Part shown: positions 15,288-23,209 of the stretch, piece after piece | Layout of the letters: each line of letters starts with the position of its first letter | Position numbering within the stretch: the stretch's first letter is position 1 | Source of the DNA: Bdellovibrio sp. BCCA | GTDB lineage: Bacteria > Bdellovibrionota > Bdellovibrionia > Bdellovibrionales > Bdellovibrionaceae | Reading direction: 5' to 3' | Assembly: GCF_037996825.1 (NCBI RefSeq) | Contig: NZ_JBBNAC010000001.1 | Coordinates: 620,001 to 684,000, forward strand | Length of the DNA: 64,000 nucleotides | Notes under the pieces: model-generated | Databases searched by the model: none | What the model saw: only the letters and a program-made list of their open reading frames with translations | Told to the model about the DNA's origin: nothing | Program-made: the position numbers and the translations under genes

Positions 15288-15703
15288 CGGCAAGAACGGC
15301 GAGACACTGTCTCTGAATTTTCGCTGCAGCTCACGATGCGGCAGTTGTCGTAACGGTATTGGCAACGGTCGATGGCTTCGCGTTCTGTGTAGTAGCGAGA
15401 TTCTCCGCGAGCTTCCATTGTCATTTTGTATCCGCGATAATCAACACCCTCTGCTTGGCATGTGAAGTATTTTGATTCACAAGTTTCAATACAGTTTCCG
15501 TGTTTCGCTAAACACTCACGACAATCTCTGTGTGCACCCCAGTGTTCTTCCCAACCAGTATCATGTGCTGTGCACGTAACTTGAGGACGGCCGCCGCCAC
15601 GGCCATCGCCTGGACGAGGATCAGGGCGAATCCAATCAAGAATTCCTGCGTATGTGTTGAAAGAAAAAAGTGTGATCAAAAGAATGGTGGTTAGTGATTT
15701 CAT
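15284..15703 (-). CDS. Small secreted cysteine-rich protein
   Basis: 139 residues from the ATG at 15703, chosen for its signal peptide (MKSLTTILLITLFSFNTYAG) and GGAGGG ribosome site; the frame runs further upstream without support. The mature part has a Pro/Gly/Arg-rich linker and then about ten cysteines, some in pairs (CRECLAKHGNC, CESKYFTC, CQYRYDNC), suggesting a disulfide-stabilised extracellular or periplasmic domain. I recognise no family. A sigma-54-like site near 15755 on this strand is imperfect (GT instead of GC at -12). Confidence 0.78.
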   Translation of the reverse strand: MKSLTTILLITLFSFNTYAGILDWIRPDPRPGDGRGGGRPQVTCTAHDTGWEEHWGAHRDCRECLAKHGNCIETCESKYFTCQAEGVDYRGYKMTMEARGESRYYTEREAIDRCQYRYDNCRIVSCSENSETVSRRSCR

Positions 15704-15805
15704 TGTTTCCCTCCTAATTGGTAACAAGAAGGAACAATACAAAGACGATGCCAATGGATGAGGAGTCAAAATGACTCCGACTCAAAAATTTTTTATCACG
15801 CCGAG

Positions 15806-16423
15806 TTAGACAAGATAAAAGAGAATGCAGAAATACTGACAGATACTTCCGCCCATCACGAACAAATGCCAAATGCCATGAAAGTGTCGGACTTTTTCGT
15901 CATACAAAAAGAAACCGATGCCTCCTGTATATAACAATCCACCCAATGCTAGCCAAACAACTCCTGCTGTTGGCAGCGCCGCCGTTAGAGGTTTCATCGC
16001 CACGACGACAAGCCATCCCATCAAGACATAAATAATCATCGAAGGAATGCGTGTGCGATGAGCCATGGTCAGCTCATAAATAATTCCGATCAATGCCAGC
16101 GACCAATTAATTCCAAAGAGCCACCAGCCCCAAGGTCCTCGCAGTGTGATTAACGTAAATGGCGTGTACGTGCCTGCGATCAAAAGATAAATCGCGATGT
16201 GATCTAATTTTTGCAGAACTTTTTTCGCGCGCCCTTGTAGGCTGTGGTACAAAGTCGAGATCGTATAAAGTAGAACAAGCATGCCACCATAAACACTGGT
16301 CCCGACGATTTTCCAAACGTCACCGTGAATGGTCGCCATCGTTACTAATACTGAAGTGCCAGCCACAGAAAGAGCTGCGCCGATGAGATGAGTAATGCTG
16401 TTAAAACGTTCTCCGTGATAGAT
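15806..16423 (-). CDS. Hemolysin III / PAQR family membrane protein, apparent ATC start
   Basis: 205 residues if read from an ATC at 16423. The family expects an N-terminal block such as GERFNSITHLIGAALSVAG before the first membrane helix. That block is encoded here but has no ATG, GTG or TTG in front of it up to the upstream stop. A perfect GAGGAGG lies 5 bases before the ATC. A GTG at 16366 is the next option, but it cuts off the first helix and has no ribosome site. Seven membrane segments can be traced. PAQR signature residues are present: STLYHSLQGR, KLDHIAIYLLIAGTYTPF and HLFVMGGS. The family is linked to membrane homeostasis; a true haemolysin role is doubtful. Confidence 0.8.
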   Translation of the reverse strand: MYHGERFNSITHLIGAALSVAGTSVLVTMATIHGDVWKIVGTSVYGGMLVLLYTISTLYHSLQGRAKKVLQKLDHIAIYLLIAGTYTPFTLITLRGPWGWWLFGINWSLALIGIIYELTMAHRTRIPSMIIYVLMGWLVVVAMKPLTAALPTAGVVWLALGGLLYTGGIGFFLYDEKVRHFHGIWHLFVMGGSICQYFCILFYLV

Positions 16424-16428
16424 AACGA

Positions 16429-16435
16429 CCTCCTC
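16429..16435 (-). promoter_or_regulatory. Shine-Dalgarno site that decides an ATC start
   Basis: GAGGAGG with a 5-base spacer before the ATC at 16423. It is the only good ribosome site for the hemolysin III gene, and it is positioned for a non-AUG start. Confidence 0.55.
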
Positions 16436-16544
16436 GCGCCTTGCATCTGACTTTTTGATATTATCACAAAGCCGTGAAGGTACGAGAGGCTAGAATGAAA
16501 ATCATTGAGAAAAATGAGCTTTCAAATTATTGAACGGTCTCGAA

Positions 16545-17744
16545 TTAAGCCGTCTTTTGTTTCGCGATAATGATCCACGAGATGACGCAGATCAAGGCTC
16601 CGAAATAATAAGGAGCACCTGGGACGTAAACCCCCTGTGGATTCGCGGTAAAAACGGCAAACAGTTTTGTCGCCACAAGAGGATTGATGATCGCAGCTAG
16701 CGACGCCAAACTCACGAGCGTACCTTGCAGCTCACCTTGCTCTTGCGAAGGAGTTTTGTGAGTTATCATAGATTGCAGCGCCGGTTGAGACACCCAGAAG
16801 ATCGAAGACACAATCAAGATGGCATACATCATCCAACCTTGAGTGGCCGCTCCGAAAAGAAAGAACGTCACGCCATATCCGAAAGCTCCGTAAACGACAG
16901 CACGGCGTTCACCAATTTTTGGAATCACAATGCGAGTGAGCCAACCTTGTGCGATTGCAGAAAGAACTCCGACAAGAGCCAAAGAAATTCCAACCTCTGC
17001 TGTCGTCCAACCAAAGCGCGTCTCTGTGTAAAGAGTCCAAATGGAAGGATGAGTTTGCCCTGCCAATTGAAAGAAGAAATACACAACAAGAAGACCCAGA
17101 ATGTGTTTGGCTTGAAAAATCTTTTTCAATGAGCTCAGCGGATTTGTTTTTTTCAAATCCACTTTGCGACGCATTTCTTTTGGTAAAGATTCTGGAAGAA
17201 TGAAAAGACCAAAAAGGAAGTTGAGCAAATTCATTCCAGCTGCAACAAGGAATGGATACTGCGGTCCCATGTGTCCTAACAAACCGCCGATCGCAGGACC
17301 GATGATGAATCCCAAACCAAACGCCGCACCAATCATACCAAAATTCGCTGAACGATTTTTATCATCACTCACGTCAGCGATGTAGGCCATGGCGACGGTG
17401 ATATTAGCACCCGTAAGGCCCGAGATCACTCGACCGATAAAAAGAATTTCAATCGTCGGCGCATATGCCATCAGGATGTAATCAAATCCCGCGATAAAAA
17501 GCGAAACCAACAAAATTGCACGTCGACCGAAGCGGTCTGAAAGAGCGCCTAAGAGCGGTGAAGCAATAAACTGCATCAAAGCATAAAGCGCAATAAAGTA
17601 TCCGAAGTACTCCGACACGCTGGCTTCTGACGTTACAAAACGTCTCATGATATCGGGAAGGGAAGGAATAACTAGACCAATCCCGATCATGTCCAAAGTC
17701 ACTGTAATAAAAATGAAAAGGATTCCAGCTTTTAAATTCTTCAT
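16545..17744 (-). CDS. MFS transporter, TetA-like drug:H+ antiporter family
   Basis: 399 residues with 12 membrane segments. Motif A of the major facilitator family is present twice in degenerate form; the first copy is GALSDRFGRRAILLVSLF (loop 2-3). Motif C-type GLGFIIGPAIGGLLG lies in helix 5, a mark of the antiporter (TetA/bicyclomycin) branch. This family expels drugs or metabolites in exchange for protons. No tet-type repressor is adjacent, so resistance is not implied. The start has no strong ribosome site. The substrate cannot be read from sequence. Confidence 0.88.
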   Translation of the reverse strand: MKNLKAGILFIFITVTLDMIGIGLVIPSLPDIMRRFVTSEASVSEYFGYFIALYALMQFIASPLLGALSDRFGRRAILLVSLFIAGFDYILMAYAPTIEILFIGRVISGLTGANITVAMAYIADVSDDKNRSANFGMIGAAFGLGFIIGPAIGGLLGHMGPQYPFLVAAGMNLLNFLFGLFILPESLPKEMRRKVDLKKTNPLSSLKKIFQAKHILGLLVVYFFFQLAGQTHPSIWTLYTETRFGWTTAEVGISLALVGVLSAIAQGWLTRIVIPKIGERRAVVYGAFGYGVTFFLFGAATQGWMMYAILIVSSIFWVSQPALQSMITHKTPSQEQGELQGTLVSLASLAAIINPLVATKLFAVFTANPQGVYVPGAPYYFGALICVISWIIIAKQKTA

Positions 17745-17867
17745 GAAATCAAAATTAAGAGAGGTGCGGCAAAAAGTCAGCTTTGTTTTTTTCTAAGACC
17801 GCAAATTATTAACCGACGGGCCTTTCCCGGGACTCCTATAGATAGGAACTTAAACAGGAGGGCAAGG

Positions 17868-18116
17868 ATGCGCTTCTTTATCGTTTTAATCAGTTTTGTT
17901 AGCAGTTCGATTTCAATGGCGGCCGTAAGTGACTTTAACGGACTTGTGAAGGAGGCGACTCAGCAGGAAAAAAGACTTCATCGCAAACTTTTACATGCGA
18001 TTCAAGGAACTCAAGTGTCGATCGCTTACAACGATCGGATCGAACAAATTCAAGCCAAGGATGTTTTAGAAAACAACACGATGTCAGTACGTTTAGTTCA
18101 AGCTCAGGAAAAATAA
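17868..18116 (+). CDS. Small exported protein of unknown function
   Basis: 82 residues. The signal peptide ends SMAA. The mature part is short, charged and helical (EATQQEKRLHRKLLHAIQGT). The ribosome site GGAGGG lies 7 bases before the ATG. The gene has its own terminator. No cysteines or recognisable domain. Confidence 0.75.
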   Translation: MRFFIVLISFVSSSISMAAVSDFNGLVKEATQQEKRLHRKLLHAIQGTQVSIAYNDRIEQIQAKDVLENNTMSVRLVQAQEK

Positions 18117-18145
18117 AAAAGGGGATCTGTTGAAGATCCCCTTTT
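18115..18145. terminator. Bidirectional terminator
   Basis: AAAAGGGGATCT / AGATCCCCTTTT with a 5-base loop. It serves the small exported gene and the convergent RNA-binding protein gene. Confidence 0.85.
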
Positions 18146-18171
18146 AGCATTCTTAATTTCTAAGAAAAATC

Positions 18172-18501
18172 TTAGTAACGAGGGCGTCCGCCGCCTGCGC
18201 CACCGCGAGAGTTTCCTCTGCCGCCGCCGAAGCCGCCACGATTTTCACGTGGAGCCATTGGTTTCGCTTCAGAAACGTTCATGTTACGACCCAATTGCTC
18301 AGTGCCGTTCAATTTTGTGATCGCTGTTTGAGCTTCGTCATCAGAAGACATTTCAACGAAACCGAAACCTTTGCTACGGCCAGTCTCACGATCAGTTACG
18401 ATGCGTGCAGATTCAACTGTACCGAATTCAGCAAAGATATCACCAAGAGATTGATCGTCCATTTGGTAAGAAAGGTTTCCAACGTATAATTTTTTGCCCA
18501 T
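18172..18501 (-). CDS. RNA-binding protein with one RRM and an RGG tail
   Basis: 109 residues. RNP2 is LYVGNL (residues 5-10) and RNP1 is KGFGFVEM (44-51), so the RNA-contacting aromatics are present. The last 25 residues are a glycine/arginine repeat (GGFGGGRGNSRGGAGGGRPR). Small RRM proteins of this type act as RNA chaperones in cyanobacteria and proteobacteria. The start has AAGGAGG 6 bases upstream, one of the strongest ribosome sites in the window, consistent with high expression. The gene ends at the bidirectional terminator. Confidence 0.95.
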   Translation of the reverse strand: MGKKLYVGNLSYQMDDQSLGDIFAEFGTVESARIVTDRETGRSKGFGFVEMSSDDEAQTAITKLNGTEQLGRNMNVSEAKPMAPRENRGGFGGGRGNSRGGAGGGRPRY

Positions 18502-18788
18502 GTATTCCTCCTTAGGATGGGGGTACTACTAAAGAGAAATGAGCCCTACGCTATTAACTCAAGAGAGACCGATATTGGAGCCCTGGTTGTAGCCTAAATA
18601 AAAGGCGATATAAAGAGGAAAAAACTCAATTGTGTAGAAACTCTCTAAGGGCGCCTATAATAGCTTTCAAATCGGATATAATCGAGCTGGGCGCTGGTCG
18701 GGGCTCCCTGACTGTCTGCAGGTACCCTGTAAAAATCTTGAAAAGACGACCCGAGCCGCTCCAAATACCTCTTAGAAAGAGGTGATTT

Positions 18789-19697
18789 ATGAAGACACGG
18801 ATTGTTTTTATGGCCTTGTTTTTTGCCGGTTCCCTGAGTCTTGCCGCGGAAAAGACGCAGACATCAATGGATAATAGTAAAGTCATGTCAGAGATACGCG
18901 GCACGTTTGGGATGGTGCCGACATTCATGAAAGAGTTCCCGCCGGAAGCGCTTCCAGGGGCATGGGAAGAGTTTAAGACCATTCAACTTAGTCCCAACAC
19001 GGCGCTGGAACCAAAAATCAAAGAGGTGATCGCTCTTGCCGTCGCGTCACAAATTCCTTGTCGTTACTGTGTTTACTTCCACAAAAAAACGGCCACTTTC
19101 AATGGAGCTAAAGCCTCTGAGTTGAAGGAAGCTATCGCTATTGCTGCAAGTACACGCAAGTGGAGTGCTTACTTCTACGGATCTCAGCAAGACATGGCAA
19201 GTTTCAAAGCGGATGTTGATAAGATGGTTACATCGATGAAAAATCCACCAAAGGGGAAAGAGCCCGTGACGGTCACAGATGCAAGTTCCGCTTTCAAAGA
19301 CATGGAAAATACCATGGGCTTTGTTCCGAATTTTATAAAGGCCTATCCTGAAGCCGGGATCGCAGGGGCCTGGAATGAACTTAAAGGGTTGGAGATGAAT
19401 CCCAACACGGCATTGAATGCGAAAACCAAAGACCTGGTCAGTCTTGCAGTTTCATCGCAAGTTCCTTGTCAGTATTGCACTTATCTCGACACTGAATTTG
19501 CGAAAGCCGACGGAGCGACAGCTCAAGAAATCAAAGAGGCTGTGGCGATGGCGGGACTTGTTCGTCACTGGAGCACTGTCTTAAATGGACTTCGTCAGGA
19601 AGACAAAGCGTTCGAGAGAGAGGTCGATCAAATCATTAAACATCTTGAACGCGGAAAAAACTTGGCTCCGAAAAAGGTTTCTTACAAAGAAGAATAG
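18789..19697 (+). CDS. Exported tandem AhpD/carboxymuconolactone-decarboxylase-fold protein
   Basis: 302 residues with a signal peptide (cut near SLAA). Two homologous halves, about 29-150 and 165-290, each carry FVP/MVPTF...P...W-E. The first half has the CxxC motif SQIPCRYCVYFH with Cys91, Cys94 and His98, as in AhpD-like peroxidase partners. The second half has SQVPCQYCTYLD, with Cys227 and Cys230 but Asp234 where His is expected. A redox role in the periplasm is likely, with the first half the more competent. The start has AGAGGTG upstream. Both halves have conserved spacing, so an internal duplication is clear. Confidence 0.85.
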   Translation: MKTRIVFMALFFAGSLSLAAEKTQTSMDNSKVMSEIRGTFGMVPTFMKEFPPEALPGAWEEFKTIQLSPNTALEPKIKEVIALAVASQIPCRYCVYFHKKTATFNGAKASELKEAIAIAASTRKWSAYFYGSQQDMASFKADVDKMVTSMKNPPKGKEPVTVTDASSAFKDMENTMGFVPNFIKAYPEAGIAGAWNELKGLEMNPNTALNAKTKDLVSLAVSSQVPCQYCTYLDTEFAKADGATAQEIKEAVAMAGLVRHWSTVLNGLRQEDKAFEREVDQIIKHLERGKNLAPKKVSYKEE

Positions 19698-19704
19698 TTT
19701 TTAT

Positions 19705-20241
19705 TTAAGCCGCTTTGTCTTCAAGGTGGCGTAAATAATTTTGCAAATTCTTAAGGGCTTTGTCTATGTTGCCTCCCGAAAGAACGTAAAGATCTAAGCC
19801 CATGGCATAGATAAATATATCCTCCGCGAACTTCTTCAATCGGGAGGGGAGAAGTTCGCGGAGGGAGCCGATAACACGTTCATTGTCTTTTTGATTCTGC
19901 GATTTGCGCGGACTTTGAAGGTTTGAAATCAAACTCAGTCTGCGGTCATCCTTGTGAGAATCTTGCAAAGAGCTTTCCCAAGCAGAGCAAACAAGACCCT
20001 TCCAGTTTTTGTGGGGAGGGGCGCTGGAAAGATCCTTGTGCAGGCGGGACTCTAAATTCTTTTTACATTCGTTAATTAAATTTTCTTTTGTGCCGAAGTG
20101 GTGGACCAGCATGCGCGTGGAGGTATGAAGCTGGCGCGCAATCTCATTTAAGGATAAATCCCAGCCGCCGTGTTTTCTTAACACTTTTAATGTGCTCTTC
20201 AAAATTTCATCCCGGCGTTCGAGATCCTTGGGTCTGGCCAT
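19705..20241 (-). CDS. TetR family transcriptional regulator
   Basis: 178 residues. The N-terminal HTH is GGWDLSLNEIARQLHTSTRM followed by LVHHFGTKENLI, the typical TetR signature (residues about 25-60). The C-terminal ligand domain is helical and unremarkable. The gene is divergent from the APH-like kinase gene. A 22-bp palindrome 12 bases upstream of the start codon is the likely operator and could control both genes. The ligand is unknown. Confidence 0.92.
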   Translation of the reverse strand: MARPKDLERRDEILKSTLKVLRKHGGWDLSLNEIARQLHTSTRMLVHHFGTKENLINECKKNLESRLHKDLSSAPPHKNWKGLVCSAWESSLQDSHKDDRRLSLISNLQSPRKSQNQKDNERVIGSLRELLPSRLKKFAEDIFIYAMGLDLYVLSGGNIDKALKNLQNYLRHLEDKAA

Positions 20242-20252
20242 GACATCTCCGT

Positions 20253-20274
20253 TTATGTACTAATTAGTTCATAA
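20253..20274. promoter_or_regulatory. Palindromic TetR operator candidate
   Basis: TTATG-T-ACTAATTAGT-T-CATAA: a 22-bp palindrome perfect except for one T/T pair. It lies directly upstream of the TetR gene in the divergent intergenic region. Confidence 0.7.
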
Positions 20275-20333
20275 ATTATTTTTGAAAGCAAGTTTTTTGA
20301 CAAAAAATTCTCATGACGATTCAGGAATTCCTT

Positions 20334-20342
20334 TGCTAGTCT
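20334..20342 (+). promoter_or_regulatory. Possible extended -10 of the kinase gene
   Basis: TGCTAGTCT ends 7 bases before ATG 20350, which has no ribosome site. The same 9 bases lie upstream of gcvP at 50392-50400 on the minus strand. The hexamer TAGTCT is only a partial match to TATAAT. Confidence 0.3.
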
Positions 20343-20349
20343 AGTTTTG

Positions 20350-21246
20350 ATGGAATTTCCAAAAGATTTTACGAGCAATATTCTTGAGGTTTACGGCGCT
20401 GAAGGAAAAGCGTGGCTGGCGGAGCTGCCACTGCTATTGCAAAAGGTTTCACAAAGGTGGAAACTGCAGTCGCTTGTGCTCGTCAATAATCTCAGTTTTA
20501 ACTTTGTCGCGCGGGTGACAATGGAAAATGGTGTCAAAGCCATTTTGAAAATGGGTCCGGCGGGCGCTGATTACTCTCGGGAAACGTTGTGGCTTTCTTC
20601 CTATCAAGGTTTAGCTCCGCAAGTCTTGGTATTTGATCATGATTTAAATGCGTTTTTCATGGAAGAACTCAATCCAGGACAAACTTTGCAAGGGCTTACG
20701 ATTTCAGGACATGATGAGGAAGCGACACGGGGTGTGGCTCGCCTGATAAAATCATTGTACGTTGATCATCAAGTGAATGTGCCTCCGCATATTCAGCATT
20801 TGGCCGAACTTATTTCGTCGTTCCGCTTTCTTGACGGAGTCATGGAGAAAAAAATTTTAGATAAAGGCATTGCCATCTACCGCGAACTTTCACAGCCTTC
20901 ATCCGAAGATGTGTTTTTGCACGGCGACCTTCACCACGACAATATTCTGCTTTCGGGAACTGAGTGGAAGATCATTGATCCGCACGGTTATATCGGTGAC
21001 AAAGTGTCTGAAGTGGGGTCGATGATTTACAATCCATTGGATTGGTCTCCATCAGGATCTTTAAAGGCCTTTATTTTGCGTCGGTTGGATGTGCTTTATG
21101 AAGAGCTGCCGTTTGATTCCCAAAGAATTCGGGCTTGGGCTTTTGCGAAAACAATGCTGTCGATAGCTTGGAGTTTTGAAGGAGGGCAAAGAATCCCTCC
21201 TCGGGAATTGGCGATCGCTCAGATTATTGATGAAGTGATTGATTAA
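20350..21246 (+). CDS. Aminoglycoside-phosphotransferase-like kinase (streptomycin 6-kinase/hydroxyurea type)
   Basis: 298 residues. The kinase core is clear: the catalytic HGDLHHDN motif (His191, Asp193, Asn198) and the metal-binding IIDPHGYIGD (Asp210), matching the APH(6)/hydroxyurea-kinase order better than other APHs. The N-lobe has the NFVARVTMENGVKAILKMG nucleotide fold. Such enzymes phosphorylate streptomycin or unrelated small molecules; many chromosomal members have no proven resistance role, so I make no resistance claim. The start ATG at 20350 follows a TTG at 20347. There is no ribosome site. It is divergent from the TetR regulator. Confidence 0.85.
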   Translation: MEFPKDFTSNILEVYGAEGKAWLAELPLLLQKVSQRWKLQSLVLVNNLSFNFVARVTMENGVKAILKMGPAGADYSRETLWLSSYQGLAPQVLVFDHDLNAFFMEELNPGQTLQGLTISGHDEEATRGVARLIKSLYVDHQVNVPPHIQHLAELISSFRFLDGVMEKKILDKGIAIYRELSQPSSEDVFLHGDLHHDNILLSGTEWKIIDPHGYIGDKVSEVGSMIYNPLDWSPSGSLKAFILRRLDVLYEELPFDSQRIRAWAFAKTMLSIAWSFEGGQRIPPRELAIAQIIDEVID

Positions 21247-22229
21247 TGCTTTGCTAAGAAAGAATCAAAGAACTGCACTGTTTTTTCGTGCATGTCCTTG
21301 GCAACTTCCGGTAATTCATTGTCAATTTCGTGAAGGGCTCCGTTGTAGGCGACAACTTTAAAGTGGGGCGCTTTCTTTTTTAGAGTTTTTTCTGTGGCAA
21401 GGCGATCCACGTAAGTGTCTTCAACTCCCGACAGAAAAACCAAGCCGTCAGTTTTTTTAGCGATCTCCCAACCTTGGGAAAACTCGGACGACAAAAGCAG
21501 ATTGGTTGCAAAGAGTGGCACGACCGCTGGAGAAACCGGTTTGATCGGGTCGACATGGGGATTAAAATTTTTCTCAAACTTATTACGCGTAAGAGTTCTT
21601 TCTGAAATTACCTGATCTAACGTGAACATCAGTTTGGGCGAAGTCGCAGCTTCACCTACAAATTTCTTAGGGTGAATTCCCGGAGCAATTAAGACGACAG
21701 CATCCGCCCATCCTTCATGAGCAAGACCGTAAGTTGCAAGTCCACCAGTGGACCAACCCATCACCATTTTTTTACTTTGTGAACAATCGCGACCGAAGTA
21801 TTCGTCTTTGCGGTTGGAGTAACGGTCCCAAATAAATTTCGCTTGTGTAGAAATTTGTAAAGAAGACGAAAGAGGTGCGACGATACGGGTGTTGTTCATC
21901 GAACCTTGCGAGCCGCCTTGTCCCATGTAATCAAAAAAGACGACTCGATATCCGGCTTTACTCAATTTACTGAATAAAGCACTGTGGTTCGCAACGGAGT
22001 CTGCAAGTCCTTCAAGGTAAAGCACGCAGCCTTTAAAGTTTGTTGCTTCAGCTTCTAAATAATATCCCGTGCGCAGATAAACGCTTTGAACGAAAGGATC
22101 ATGAGTTTCATAAAAGGTTTGCTCAAAGAACCACGGGGAACGCGAAAGCTCCGATTGGGGTGCGCGTGTTTGAAAACTTGAACATCCAGCTAATAGAACG
22201 AACCAGAGAAGGATATTTATTCTTTTCAT
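21243..22229 (-). CDS. Alpha/beta-hydrolase lipoprotein
   Basis: 328 residues. The leader ends in the lipobox LLAGC (Cys16). The fold resembles monoacylglycerol lipase or serine aminopeptidase S33: nucleophile elbow GWSTGG with Ser160, a strand VFLSGVEDTYVD with the probable acid Asp, and NGALHEIDNE with the probable His. An oxyanion region, VLYLEGLADSVANHSALF, precedes them. It is probably anchored in the envelope, acting on lipid or ester substrates. It overlaps the convergent kinase gene by 4 bases. The substrate is unknown. Confidence 0.88.
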   Translation of the reverse strand: MKRINILLWFVLLAGCSSFQTRAPQSELSRSPWFFEQTFYETHDPFVQSVYLRTGYYLEAEATNFKGCVLYLEGLADSVANHSALFSKLSKAGYRVVFFDYMGQGGSQGSMNNTRIVAPLSSSLQISTQAKFIWDRYSNRKDEYFGRDCSQSKKMVMGWSTGGLATYGLAHEGWADAVVLIAPGIHPKKFVGEAATSPKLMFTLDQVISERTLTRNKFEKNFNPHVDPIKPVSPAVVPLFATNLLLSSEFSQGWEIAKKTDGLVFLSGVEDTYVDRLATEKTLKKKAPHFKVVAYNGALHEIDNELPEVAKDMHEKTVQFFDSFLAKH

Positions 22230-22238
22230 AGAAAAATT

Positions 22239-23159
22239 TTAATCGGGATTGAGGATCCCGTAAAGCACCATATCCATCCAACGTCCGTTTTTATTGAAAT
22301 GCTTTTTTAGATAGCCTTCTTGTTCCATTCCCGCTTTTTGCATGACTTTTCCTGACGCTGGATTAATAGCCATGTGGCACGACGTGATTTTTTTAAGGCG
22401 CAGTCTTGTGAAAGCAAAGTCAATGGCCGCAGTGGCAGCTTCGGAACAAAAACCTCGACTCCAAAACTCTTCACCGATCCAATAACCCACTTCCGCACGC
22501 TGGTGGTTTTGGGAAATACCAAGGCTGATACAACCCACAAGCGTGTTTGTGTCTTTAAGCGTGATCGCCCAGTCGACAGCCTGGCCTTTGCAGAAACGTT
22601 CCGCGTGAGTCGCAATCCAACTTTCAGCCATGCCGTCAAGATACGGATGAGGAATCAGAGCTGTCATTTCGGCGACTTTGATATTTCCAGCCATGCGTTG
22701 AACCTCTTTGGCATCGCTGAGCGAGAAAGGACGCAACACAAGCCGGTCCGTTTCGATTCTTGGAATAGGGTTCTCGGTATTATTTTTATAAATGACTTCG
22801 TCATTCCCGGATTTAGAGCGAATAACAAGAACGCGTGCTTCTTCGGTGGTTTTATTTTCAAGATGATGATGGAACGGATCTTGAGGCTTAAGGCCCACGA
22901 AATCTCCTGGAGATAGTTCGTAAGATTTTTCTCCGTGATGAAGTGTGGGATGTCCTTCAAGAATCAAAAACATTTCTTCATCGTGACTGTGCGAATGAGG
23001 CGAAGAAGCTTTTCGTCCTGGGGGAATGATTTCATGAGACGTAAAGAATTTTGAAAAATCCACGAGATCACTTAAAACAGATGAATGCGAAAGCTTTTCG
23101 CCGGTTTTTTTGATTTCTAATTCTTTATGATTAAGATCGCGCAAATTTAAAATCTTCAT
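22239..23159 (-). CDS. Fused cupin and GNAT N-acetyltransferase
   Basis: 306 residues made of two readable domains. Residues about 35-115 form a cupin: PHSHSHDEEMFLILEG (His57/His59 and Glu, metal ligands) and LSPGDFVGLKPQDPFHHHL. Residues about 132-305 form a RimJ/RimL-type GNAT: RLVLRPFSLSDA, GCISLGISQNHQRAEVGYWI (acetyl-CoA loop) and GFCSEAATAAIDFAF. The cupin may bind a metal or ligand that feeds or regulates the acetyltransferase. I know of no standard name for this fusion. There is no clear ribosome site before the ATG. It is divergent from hutD with 50 bp between starts. Confidence 0.82.
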   Translation of the reverse strand: MKILNLRDLNHKELEIKKTGEKLSHSSVLSDLVDFSKFFTSHEIIPPGRKASSPHSHSHDEEMFLILEGHPTLHHGEKSYELSPGDFVGLKPQDPFHHHLENKTTEEARVLVIRSKSGNDEVIYKNNTENPIPRIETDRLVLRPFSLSDAKEVQRMAGNIKVAEMTALIPHPYLDGMAESWIATHAERFCKGQAVDWAITLKDTNTLVGCISLGISQNHQRAEVGYWIGEEFWSRGFCSEAATAAIDFAFTRLRLKKITSCHMAINPASGKVMQKAGMEQEGYLKKHFNKNGRWMDMVLYGILNPD

Positions 23160-23196
23160 ACTGAAAAGAATTCTTTCAACTGGCAGATCATTTGGC

Positions 23197-23202
23197 TATA
23201 AG
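23197..23202 (+). promoter_or_regulatory. -10 element for leaderless hutD-like gene
   Basis: TATAAG, preceded by TGG, ends 7 bases before ATG 23210. There is no Shine-Dalgarno site. The -35 candidate TTTCAA at 17 bases is weak. Confidence 0.4.
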
Positions 23203-23209
23203 AATGCAT

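Noticed and set aside
15730-15760. Sigma-54 promoter for the Cys-rich secreted gene (minus strand)
   Set aside because: TTGGCAT...TTTGT has GT instead of GC at -12; below the standard set by the sites at 36123 and 56744.
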